Source: CBDUBH01 sp965365345
Lineage (GTDB): Bacteria > Bacteroidota > Ignavibacteria > Ignavibacteriales > SURF-24
Assembly: GCA_965365345.1 (NCBI GenBank)
Contig: CBDUBH010000042.1
Coordinates: 1-29,864, forward strand
Direction of reading: 5' to 3'
Length of the DNA stretch: 29,864 nucleotides
The notes under the pieces are model-generated. The model saw only the letters and a program-made list of their open reading frames with translations, ran no database searches and had not been told where the DNA came from. The stretch's first letter is position 1; each line of letters begins with the position of its first letter. Below, piece by piece: positions 1 through 6,420 of this stretch. The position numbers and the translations under genes were made by a program.

Positions 1-14
1 GAGTTCGCCATTCT

Positions 15-260
15 TTATCGCACTAAAGCAGTTGCGGCGCTCATCATCATAATTACGGGAGCTTCAATAATCAGCGCAAACGAAAACGCAATTCCGTATG
101 CGGCAAGATTGAATTTCGGATCAGCCATTCTTGCAATAATTGCCGTTAAAAAAGGACCTTCAAATGACATCATAAGCCAGGTTGAAGCAAGCGGCAGCCA
201 AAACAAAAATATTCTTTTCAGTGAAAGTTCATCTTTCCGGATTTGTGAAGTTATTTCCAT
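15..260 (-). CDS. MATE-like/flippase-type membrane transporter, N-terminal fragment
   Basis: Only the first ~81 residues are in the window. After a charged N-terminus come two strongly hydrophobic stretches (about residues 18-33 and 53-75) separated by a short segment with 'ARMADPKFNLAAYG', a pattern I associate with MATE/polysaccharide-flippase-like multi-spanning exporters; a specific substrate cannot be named. The ATG at 258-260 is preferred over a TTG just upstream; there is no good Shine-Dalgarno. The frame stops at 15-17 (TAA) right after 'ALVR', far too early for this family. Reading on in another frame gives 'DKEWRT', a plausible continuation, so a small indel near position 17 is likely (real mutation or assembly error). 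The gene points away from the M48 protease gene and the two share a ~380-bp divergent gap. Confidence 0.55.
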   Translation of the reverse strand: MEITSQIRKDELSLKRIFLFWLPLASTWLMMSFEGPFLTAIIARMADPKFNLAAYGIAFSFALIIEAPVIMMMSAATALVR

Positions 261-640
261 CAATTTCTTTTTTTATGCAAGATTGAAATTTACACTTTTG
301 GAAAATTAAAATCATCATAAAGATTTAGTTACGCATAATTCTATCTTTCAAAATTCGTTGATAAAATTTTATGATTTGCAAAATTCAATTTGAAAAATAG
401 AGCTTGGCCGGAAAATATTTGATGTGCTTGAATTTCTTTTCAGGGATTATTGAAAAATTTGACATTTAAATTCAAAAAATGAAATTATCTAAACATTTGT
501 AAATAAATAATTTAGAAAATGCTTGAATTATTATAATTATTTATTTAATGTATAATTAAGAGGATCATTTAAAGTTATTCACTTCGTAAAATAAAATTCA
601 TTTAAGCAGATTTCCCCACACCGGGGAATCAGAGGGCAAA
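261..640. other. Divergent AT-rich intergenic region
   Basis: About 380 bp between the divergent transporter fragment and the M48 protease gene. It must hold both promoters but I see no motif I would defend. The only clear structure is the small GC hairpin at 609-630 next to the protease start (separate entry). Confidence 0.5.
609..630 (+). promoter_or_regulatory. GC-rich hairpin just upstream of the M48 protease start
   Basis: TTCCCC (612-617) and GGGGAA (623-628) pair around a 5-nt loop; GAT/ATC extend the arms with one bulged T. In a very AT-rich leader this stands out. It ends 10 nt before the ATG and right before the GAGGG ribosome site (632-636), so it may influence translation or mRNA stability. 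Function is inference. Confidence 0.4.
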
Positions 641-2146
641 ATGGAAAAATCTTTCATTCCTGTAAAGAAAGGAAATGTTTTATCCGGATTTATTGCAAAA
701 GCATGGAGATATTATCTCTTTATTCTTATTGCAATCGTTTCATTTACATTCAGTGAATGCTCAGCCAATAAAGCCACAGGCGAACGCCAATTTAATTTTA
801 TAAGCGAAGGTCAGGAAATTGAAATGGGAAAACAATCCGATGAGCAAATTGTTGCATCTATGGGATTGTATCCTGATGAAGCATTGCAGAATTATGTTTC
901 GCAAATTGGCAAAGATATGGCTGCAAAATCAGAGCGCCCGAGTTTACCGTGGACTTTCAGAGTTTTAGATGATCCTTTGGTAAATGCTTTTGCTTTGCCA
1001 GGCGGTTATATTTATGTTACCCGCGGAATTCTTTCTCACTTGAATAATGAAGCAGAATTAGCTGGAGTTCTGGGACATGAAATTGGCCATGTAACCGCAA
1101 AACACTCAGTTGAAAAATTAAGCAAAGCGCAAATTTTACAGCTTGGAGTTGGCGCAGCAATGATCTTTAAACCTGAACTTCAAAAATACGGCGAGCTTGC
1201 AAATCTGGGTTTAAGTTTGATGTTTTTGAAATTCGGACGTGATGATGAAAAGCAGGCAGATGATCTCGGATTGAGATATATGCAGCACGTAAATGCGGAT
1301 CCCGCAAAGTTGCCTGCAGTAATGGATATGCTTGATAGAGTTACAAAAAACAGCGGCGGCGGCGGAATGCCGGAATGGCTTTCAACACATCCTAATCCTG
1401 CAAACAGAAGAGAAAGACTGCTTGAACAAATTGAAAAAGATAATTTAAGCGGCGGAGTAGTTGATCAGGAAGAATATCTTTCAAAAATTAATGGAATTGT
1501 TTTCGGACAAAATCCGCGTGAAGGTTTTTTCAGAGGGACTACTTTTTATCATCCTGAATTAAAATTCACTTATCAATTCCCGAATAATTGGCAAACCGTA
1601 AATCAAAAGCAAGCTGTGATCGGAATTAGTAAAGATCAGGATGCAATAATCCAAATTACTTTATCGCCGCAAAAATCGGCACAAAATGCAGCGCGTGAAT
1701 TATTTTCGCAACAGGGAATTCAATCAACAGGAGTTGATTCAAGAAGTATTAACGGATTGAATGCGGCTTCGGGAACATTCAGCGCAAAAACCGAACAAGG
1801 CGAAATTGCCGGAGTTGCCGCTTTTGTTGAACACGCAAATTATGTTTATCAAATTATCGGCTACACCGGAAGGCAAAATTGGAACAAAAACCAAAATTCG
1901 TTTGCAAATTCAATAGGAACTTTTAAACAGCTTAACGATCCGAATTTACTTAAAGTTGAACCAATGACAATCGAAATTGTAACATTGGATTCAGATATGA
2001 CAGCAGAACAATTTGCGCAAAAATATTCACCGAAAATTCCGGTTGAAAAAATTCTTCTGATAAATAATTTGGAAAAGGGAAGCAAATTAAAAGCGGGAGC
2101 TAAATTGAAATCCGTAAAAGGAGAAAATTTTGATCCGCAAAGTTAA
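641..2146 (+). CDS. M48-family zinc metalloprotease with C-terminal PsbP/DcrB-like and LysM-like regions
   Basis: Probable membrane-attached peptidase of the BepA/LoiP-type M48 group, which degrade misfolded envelope proteins. The zinc motif HEIGH is at residues 146-150, followed by a second helix with the third ligand E203 in 'DDEKQADDLG'. A single hydrophobic segment (about 24-38) ends in 'FSEC'; this is a poor lipobox, so an N-terminal anchor is as likely as a lipoprotein. After the peptidase domain (to ~280) is a beta-rich region (~305-430, 'YHPELKFTYQFPNNW...') that resembles PsbP/DcrB-like domains, then a tail (~440-501) that looks like a divergent LysM ('AEQFAQKYSPKIPVEKILLINNLEKGSKLKAGAKL'-type pattern, given here only in part). 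Start chosen at ATG 641 with GAGGG upstream. A 78-residue unknown gene follows after 23 bp, probably cotranscribed. Confidence 0.85.
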   Translation: MEKSFIPVKKGNVLSGFIAKAWRYYLFILIAIVSFTFSECSANKATGERQFNFISEGQEIEMGKQSDEQIVASMGLYPDEALQNYVSQIGKDMAAKSERPSLPWTFRVLDDPLVNAFALPGGYIYVTRGILSHLNNEAELAGVLGHEIGHVTAKHSVEKLSKAQILQLGVGAAMIFKPELQKYGELANLGLSLMFLKFGRDDEKQADDLGLRYMQHVNADPAKLPAVMDMLDRVTKNSGGGGMPEWLSTHPNPANRRERLLEQIEKDNLSGGVVDQEEYLSKINGIVFGQNPREGFFRGTTFYHPELKFTYQFPNNWQTVNQKQAVIGISKDQDAIIQITLSPQKSAQNAARELFSQQGIQSTGVDSRSINGLNAASGTFSAKTEQGEIAGVAAFVEHANYVYQIIGYTGRQNWNKNQNSFANSIGTFKQLNDPNLLKVEPMTIEIVTLDSDMTAEQFAQKYSPKIPVEKILLINNLEKGSKLKAGAKLKSVKGENFDPQS

Positions 2147-2169
2147 AAATTTTTAATACAAGGTTTATC

Positions 2170-2406
2170 ATGCAAAAAAAAGAAGATTTTAAAATCGAGC
2201 TTCCGCACGGTGTCAAACAAGACATTATAATTGATTTGCTCGTTCAAAATTTAGCATACTCAAAAACTCTGGCAAATATACTTATTGAAGAAACCGCGCA
2301 AAAAAGTTACCGCGACAGCCAGGAGATTTTGAATGAATTTCAGAATTCGGTAAAGCAGATGAAATATGAAATTCTTGCGTTCATTGCTTCAAAATACGGA
2401 AGATAA
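2170..2406 (+). CDS. Small soluble protein of unknown function
   Basis: 78 residues, no signal peptide or membrane segment, predicted mostly helical with many Lys, Glu and Gln; ends 'AFIASKYGR'. I do not recognise a family. ATG has an AAGG box 7 nt upstream. It lies 23 bp after the M48 protease gene and before a strong terminator, so the two probably form one transcript, but a functional link is not shown. Confidence 0.6.
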   Translation: MQKKEDFKIELPHGVKQDIIIDLLVQNLAYSKTLANILIEETAQKSYRDSQEILNEFQNSVKQMKYEILAFIASKYGR

Positions 2407-2441
2407 TTTTTTGTTGTCCCTTAGCCTTGGATTTCTCCTTT

Positions 2442-2469
2442 AAATCCTCCTTGCAATAGGAGGATTTTT
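2442..2469 (+). terminator. Intrinsic terminator after M48 operon
   Basis: AAATCCTCC (2442-2450), 8-nt loop, GGAGGATTTTT (2459-2469): nine-base-pair stem followed by a T run, 35 bp after the stop of the small gene. Confidence 0.85.
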
Positions 2470-2568
2470 ACTGTCATATTCCATCAAAAAAGATTTAATA
2501 CTTCATCATTTAAACTTTTACGAAACTTTTCCGAATATAAATTAATAGCCCATTATACAGGAGTTGCA

Positions 2569-2808
2569 ATGACTTTACAGGAATTTTACGGACAAAGTCA
2601 CATTGATTTGGAATTGTTGACAAGTGAAATTGAAGAATTAAGACAGCAAATTTCAAACGTGAAAAAATTAAATGATAATGAACTTCCGGAATTCAGCAGA
2701 AAATTTCTGCTTTATGATCTTGAAAAACAGTGTAACTTGTTAATTATAAAATTGGAAAGAGAAAAAGAAAAGCTTTTATCAAAAGATCTGGAATTTAAGA
2801 ATTCCTGA
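2569..2808 (+). CDS. Small coiled-coil protein of unknown function
   Basis: 79 residues with two strongly helical, heptad-like stretches (about 10-35 and 45-72) rich in Leu, Glu and Lys separated by 'NDNELPEF'; likely a helical hairpin. No signal peptide. Good ribosome site (CAGGAG, 6 nt before the ATG). Monocistronic: a terminator precedes it (2442-2469) and another follows (2836-2868). No recognised family. Confidence 0.6.
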   Translation: MTLQEFYGQSHIDLELLTSEIEELRQQISNVKKLNDNELPEFSRKFLLYDLEKQCNLLIIKLEREKEKLLSKDLEFKNS

Positions 2809-2835
2809 TTAACAATAAATCTTCCAGAAAAAGAA

Positions 2836-2868
2836 AAAGAGGATGCTATTAAGAAAGTCATCCTCTTT
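2836..2868. terminator. Bidirectional intrinsic terminator between convergent genes
   Basis: AAAGAGGATG (2836-2845) pairs with CATCCTCTTT (2859-2868). A-rich on the left and T-rich on the right, so it can serve the small coiled-coil gene on the plus strand and the acetyltransferase gene on the minus strand. Confidence 0.8.
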
Positions 2869-2910
2869 AGCGTTTATGGGTGAATTTTGTTTTTTTATTT
2901 TTAGAAATAA

Positions 2911-3390
2911 TTAAACAACAGGTTCATTCATTTTGATAACTTTTGCTGGATTGCCCGCAACAACCGCATTTGCCGGAACATCTTTTGTAACAACCGAGCC
3001 TGCTCCAACAATAGCATTTTCACCGATTGTAATTCCGCACAAAATAGTTGCAGATGAACCGATCGATGAGCCTTTTTTTACGAAAGTTTCTTCCAGTTTC
3101 CAGTCAGCTTCTGTTTGCAACGAGCCATCAGGGTTTGTAGCGCGCGGCATTTTATCATTGATAAAAGTTACGTTGTGCCCTATGAAAACATTATCTTCTA
3201 TATGAACGCCTTCGCAAATAAAAGTGTGCGATGAAATTTTGCAATTCTTTCCGATGAATGCGCCTTTTTGAATTTCAACGAATGTACCTACTTTAGAACC
3301 GTCATCAATAGAGCAGCCGTAAAGATTAACAAAATCAAAAATCTTTACATCTTTGCCGAGTTTTACATTATTTATATTCTTCTTTTCCAT
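2911..3390 (-). CDS. Left-handed beta-helix sugar N-acetyltransferase (WbpD/FdtC/QdtC type)
   Basis: 159 residues made of hexapeptide repeats such as 'IGKNCK', 'IEDNVF', 'IGSSAT', 'IGENAI', ending in the usual 'GNPAKVIK'. This is the trimeric LbH acetyltransferase fold that transfers acetyl from acetyl-CoA to the amino group of a nucleotide-activated amino sugar. The insertion 'INDKMPRATNPDGS...' between coils is typical of the 3-amino-sugar branch. The start is set at ATG 3388-3390, with GGAG 7 nt upstream, giving a 23-bp overlap with the aminotransferase gene before it; together they would install and then acetylate an amino group at C3 (or C4) of a dTDP- or UDP-sugar for surface glycans. 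The exact sugar cannot be told. No other glycan genes are nearby. Confidence 0.82.
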   Translation of the reverse strand: MEKKNINNVKLGKDVKIFDFVNLYGCSIDDGSKVGTFVEIQKGAFIGKNCKISSHTFICEGVHIEDNVFIGHNVTFINDKMPRATNPDGSLQTEADWKLEETFVKKGSSIGSSATILCGITIGENAIVGAGSVVTKDVPANAVVAGNPAKVIKMNEPVV

Positions 3391-4528
3391 CAGCAATCTC
3401 CACTAATTGTTTATTATAAAATTCTCTGATTTTTTCTGCAATGTATTCAATTTGCTCTCTTTTCAATTCAGGGAACATCGGAAGTGAAAGTCCGGATTCG
3501 GCAAGATTTTCAGAAACAGGGAAATCACCTTTTTTGTAACCGAGATCTTCAAAACATTTTTGTTCATGAAGCGGAATCGGGTAATGCAAACCTGTTGCAA
3601 TTCCGTTTTCATTTAAGAATTTTGCCAATTGATCTCTTTGTTCTTTTCCGCCTTCTGCAACGCGAATTACAAATAGATGATAAACATGTTTTGCGTATTC
3701 CATTTCTTTCGGAAGAATTATTTTATCAAAATCACCCAAAAATTCGCGGTATATTGCTGCAGCTTTTCTTCTGGATTCAGTCCAATCCAAAATATATTTC
3801 ATTTTTACGCCAAGCACAGCGCCTTGAATTCCTTCCATTCTGTAATTATGTCCGTAAATTTCATGATGATATTTTTGCTGCGCGCCGTGATCTCGTATCA
3901 TTTTTGATGTTTTTGCAAGTTCTTCATTATTTGTTGTAACAGCTCCGCCTTCGCCGTAAGCGCCCAAGTTTTTACCGGGATAAAAACTGAAAGATGCAAT
4001 TTCACCAAGCGATCCGACTCTTTGTCCTTTATATTCTGCAAAATGAGCCTGAGCGCAATCTTCCACCAAATGAATATTATGTTTTCTTGCAATTTCTCTT
4101 AACGCATCCATATCTGCGGGCTGTCCATACAAATGAACCGCAACAATTGCTTTTGTATTCGGTGTAATTGCGGCTTCAATTTTAGAAGGATCAATATTAT
4201 AGCTATCGGGTTCACAATCAACAAAAACAGGTTTTGCTCCGCATAAAGTTGCTCCCCAAGCGGTTGCAATAAAAGTATTAGCGGGAATAATAACTTCATC
4301 GCCGGCTTTAATTCCTAAAGCCCAAAGCGCAATGTGATTTGAATCTGTGCCTGAGCCGGTTCCAAAGCAATATTTTGCATTGTGCGCCTGCGCGAATTCA
4401 TTTTCAAAATCACTTACGGGTTTGCCTAAAACATACGCGGTGTTTTCCAAAACATTTTGAATTGCCGCATTAACTTCTTCTTTAATTGATTGGTATTGCA
4501 CCTTTAGATCCAAAAAGGGAACTTGCAT
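3368..4528 (-). CDS. DegT/DnrJ/EryC1/StrS-family PLP-dependent sugar aminotransferase
   Basis: 386 residues, the normal length. Opens with 'VPFLDLKVQYQSIKEEV', has 'GTGSGTDSNHIALWALGIKAG' for cofactor phosphate binding, 'VEDCAQAHFAEYKG' with the PLP-ring Asp, and 'SFYPGKNLGAYGEGG' whose Lys (about residue 187) is the Schiff-base lysine. Transfers an amino group, usually from glutamate, to a keto sugar nucleotide. The closest functional set I know is WbpE/FdtB/QdtB, which fits the acetyltransferase gene overlapping its 3' end. AGAGGTG lies 4 nt before the ATG. Cytosolic; supplies an acetamido sugar for LPS, S-layer or protein glycosylation (inference). Confidence 0.88.
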   Translation of the reverse strand: MQVPFLDLKVQYQSIKEEVNAAIQNVLENTAYVLGKPVSDFENEFAQAHNAKYCFGTGSGTDSNHIALWALGIKAGDEVIIPANTFIATAWGATLCGAKPVFVDCEPDSYNIDPSKIEAAITPNTKAIVAVHLYGQPADMDALREIARKHNIHLVEDCAQAHFAEYKGQRVGSLGEIASFSFYPGKNLGAYGEGGAVTTNNEELAKTSKMIRDHGAQQKYHHEIYGHNYRMEGIQGAVLGVKMKYILDWTESRRKAAAIYREFLGDFDKIILPKEMEYAKHVYHLFVIRVAEGGKEQRDQLAKFLNENGIATGLHYPIPLHEQKCFEDLGYKKGDFPVSENLAESGLSLPMFPELKREQIEYIAEKIREFYNKQLVEIADGKEEYK

Positions 4529-4966
4529 TTAGCACCTCTGATTATTTAAATAAAATTTTATTTTTATGATTGAATGTAATTCACCATTTTTTTATGTGAG
4601 ATTTTTTGAAAATATAAAATGATGAAAAAGTCGAACGCCCTTGAAAAGTAAATCACCCGAAAAACAGTACTCTGATATTACCCTTATATTATATAGATAA
4701 TTATTAAAAAAACGAATGTCAATTAAGTGAAGAAAATATTTTAAAAGATGTGAAATTTTTTTTGATATGCTAAAATAATTCTAAAAACGAAAGTCTATTT
4801 TGAAATAATTCTGAAAAATATAATTTGAACTAAAACAAGAATTTTGTCTTACTACTAAATTTCCAAAATCAAAATCCTGAATTTTTAATTCCTATAAAAT
4901 TATAATAAATATTCTGAGGGAAAATTTAATCTTCGGTTTGGGAAAAAAATGAATTTAAAATAAAAA
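4529..4966. other. AT-rich gap, no gene seen
   Basis: Roughly 440 bp upstream of the aminotransferase gene. Many stops in all frames, long A/T runs, no tRNA-like fold and no clear repeat. It must contain the promoter of the sugar operon on the minus strand, but I cannot place it. Confidence 0.5.
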
Positions 4967-4994
4967 ATCCTCTTGCTTAAAAAAGAAAGAGGAT
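4967..4994 (-). terminator. Intrinsic terminator after the SlyD-like gene
   Basis: ATCCTCTT (4967-4974) pairs with AAGAGGAT (4987-4994). Read on the minus strand the stem is followed by TTTTTTA, 30 bp after the stop of the prolyl isomerase gene. Confidence 0.8.
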
Positions 4995-5021
4995 CAAAAT
5001 AAAATTTATTTAATCTAAATT

Positions 5022-5507
5022 TTAGTGATGATGACCATCACCGCCATGAGCATGACCGTGGGCAATTTCTTCTTGAGTTGCATCACGGACATCAATTAAT
5101 TCAACTTCAAAATTTAAAGTTTCGCCTGCAAGCGGATGATTAAAATCAATAGTAACTTCATCATCATTTAAATCAGTAATTACGAAAGGAAGTTGGTGTC
5201 CGTCAGGTGTATTTGCAACCATCTGCATTCCTTCTTCAAGTTCAACATCCTGAGGAAATTCATTGCGGCTTACAACCTGAATAGCTTCTTCTTTATATTC
5301 TCCGTAACCTTCTTTTGCATCTATGGTGAAATTCTTTTTCCCGCCTATCAACATTCCGCTTACTTCTTTTTCAAATAAAGGAAGAACTTGATCAGCGTTG
5401 CTCATAAACAAAAACGGATTTTCTCTTGTTGCTTCGTCAACTATTTCGCCTTCGGAATCTTTTAGTGTGTAAAGTACTGTGTAAACTTTGCTTTGCGCTA
5501 ATGCCAT
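5022..5507 (-). CDS. SlyD-like FKBP-type peptidyl-prolyl cis-trans isomerase
   Basis: 161 residues. The split FKBP domain with an inserted chaperone flap is visible: 'KVYTVLYTLKDSEGEIVDEA' at the start, then 'GMLIGGKKNFTIDAKEGYGEY', an inserted segment ('VSRNEFPQDVELEEGMQM...'), and the closing 'IDFNHPLAGETLNFEVELIDVRDAT', which is characteristic of SlyD-type proteins. The C-terminus is His-rich (HGHAHGGDGHHH), as in metal-binding SlyD, so nickel or other metal binding is plausible. Acts as cytosolic folding helper. Start set at ATG 5505-5507 because GGAG lies 6 nt upstream; the earlier ATG at 5513 abuts that same box. Monocistronic. Confidence 0.88.
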   Translation of the reverse strand: MALAQSKVYTVLYTLKDSEGEIVDEATRENPFLFMSNADQVLPLFEKEVSGMLIGGKKNFTIDAKEGYGEYKEEAIQVVSRNEFPQDVELEEGMQMVANTPDGHQLPFVITDLNDDEVTIDFNHPLAGETLNFEVELIDVRDATQEEIAHGHAHGGDGHHH

Positions 5508-5674
5508 AAACATCTCCGGTTAAATATATTTTTTAGGTTATGTTTTATAGATAACTAAAAAAACAATAAATCCCAAATTTATTGTGGGGAAAAAATCCGG
5601 TAATAAAAGATTGGAAAATTTAATAGTGTTAATTATTTATTCACAAATACTCAGCTGAATTCCAAAATGAAATA

Positions 5675-5713
5675 AAAAGCCGTCATTCTAAATTTACTTA
5701 AATGACGGCTTTT
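5675..5713 (-). terminator. Strong intrinsic terminator after the Kbp-like gene
   Basis: AAAAGCCGTCATT (5675-5687) pairs perfectly with AATGACGGCTTTT (5701-5713) around a 13-nt loop; A/T flanks make it usable in both directions. It lies 40 bp after the stop of the LysM protein gene on the minus strand. Confidence 0.85.
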
Positions 5714-5753
5714 ATTATCCTGATTTCATTTTCTAAAAGTTAAATTAAAAAAT

Positions 5754-6158
5754 TTATTTTTTCGGGATCTTCAATTTTTGTCCGACATCAATTCTATCGG
5801 GATTTGCAATATTATTAAGTTTTGCAATTTCATTATAGCGGTTTGCATCGCCTAAATATTGTTTTGAAATTGCACTTAAAGTATCACCGCTTTTTACTGT
5901 GTAAGTTTCAAAATTTTCCGCACTTTGCGAATCTTGTGTACTTCCGGCATTTTTTACTTTGATATCAGCAATAAGATCGCTTGGCTCTCTGCCGCCTATT
6001 TCTTTGATCTTGGTCCAGATTTTATCTTTTTGACTTTGATCATTAACGGTAGCCCAAATTTTCAAAACGCCGTTTTCTTCCTGAATTTTTTTTCCTTCAA
6101 CAGTATGTTGATTTACAAGATCAACAACTTCATTGTACTTTTGTTGAACCGCAGCCAT
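5754..6158 (-). CDS. Kbp/YgaU-like BON-LysM protein
   Basis: 134 residues. The first ~75 residues form a BON-like domain ('GVLKIWATVNDQSQKDKIWTKIKEIGG') and, after a Ser/Gln-rich linker, residues ~85-134 form one LysM ('YTVKSGDTLSAISKQYLGDANRYNEIAKLN...PDRIDVGQKLKIP'). This is the arrangement of E. coli Kbp (YgaU), a cytosolic potassium-binding protein; there is no signal peptide here either. The start at ATG 6156-6158 is decided by a perfect AAAGGAGG box 5 nt upstream; the longer frame from 6200 has none. Single gene with its own terminator. K+ binding is inferred from family membership. Confidence 0.82.
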   Translation of the reverse strand: MAAVQQKYNEVVDLVNQHTVEGKKIQEENGVLKIWATVNDQSQKDKIWTKIKEIGGREPSDLIADIKVKNAGSTQDSQSAENFETYTVKSGDTLSAISKQYLGDANRYNEIAKLNNIANPDRIDVGQKLKIPKK

Positions 6159-6420
6159 ATTTCCTCCTTTAAAATGATTTATAATTTTTTCTATATTCAT
6201 ATTAAGAAAATTGAAATTGTAAAAAAGAGAAAAATAAATACTTAAACGGAACTTTTTTATTTTCCAATCGTCAAACTTTACGGATTATTTTCATTAAATT
6301 AAAATCAATTTAAATGATGATCTAAAATTCCATAAATGAATTTTCAAAAATCAAAAAAAATCTGCATAAATTTTCCGCTTTAAAATGAAATTAAATTCAA
6401 CAAATAAATTTCGAGGTTCT

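Noticed and set aside
3484..3939. Plus-strand frame opposite the aminotransferase
   Set aside because: Antisense to the catalytic region of a well-recognised enzyme.
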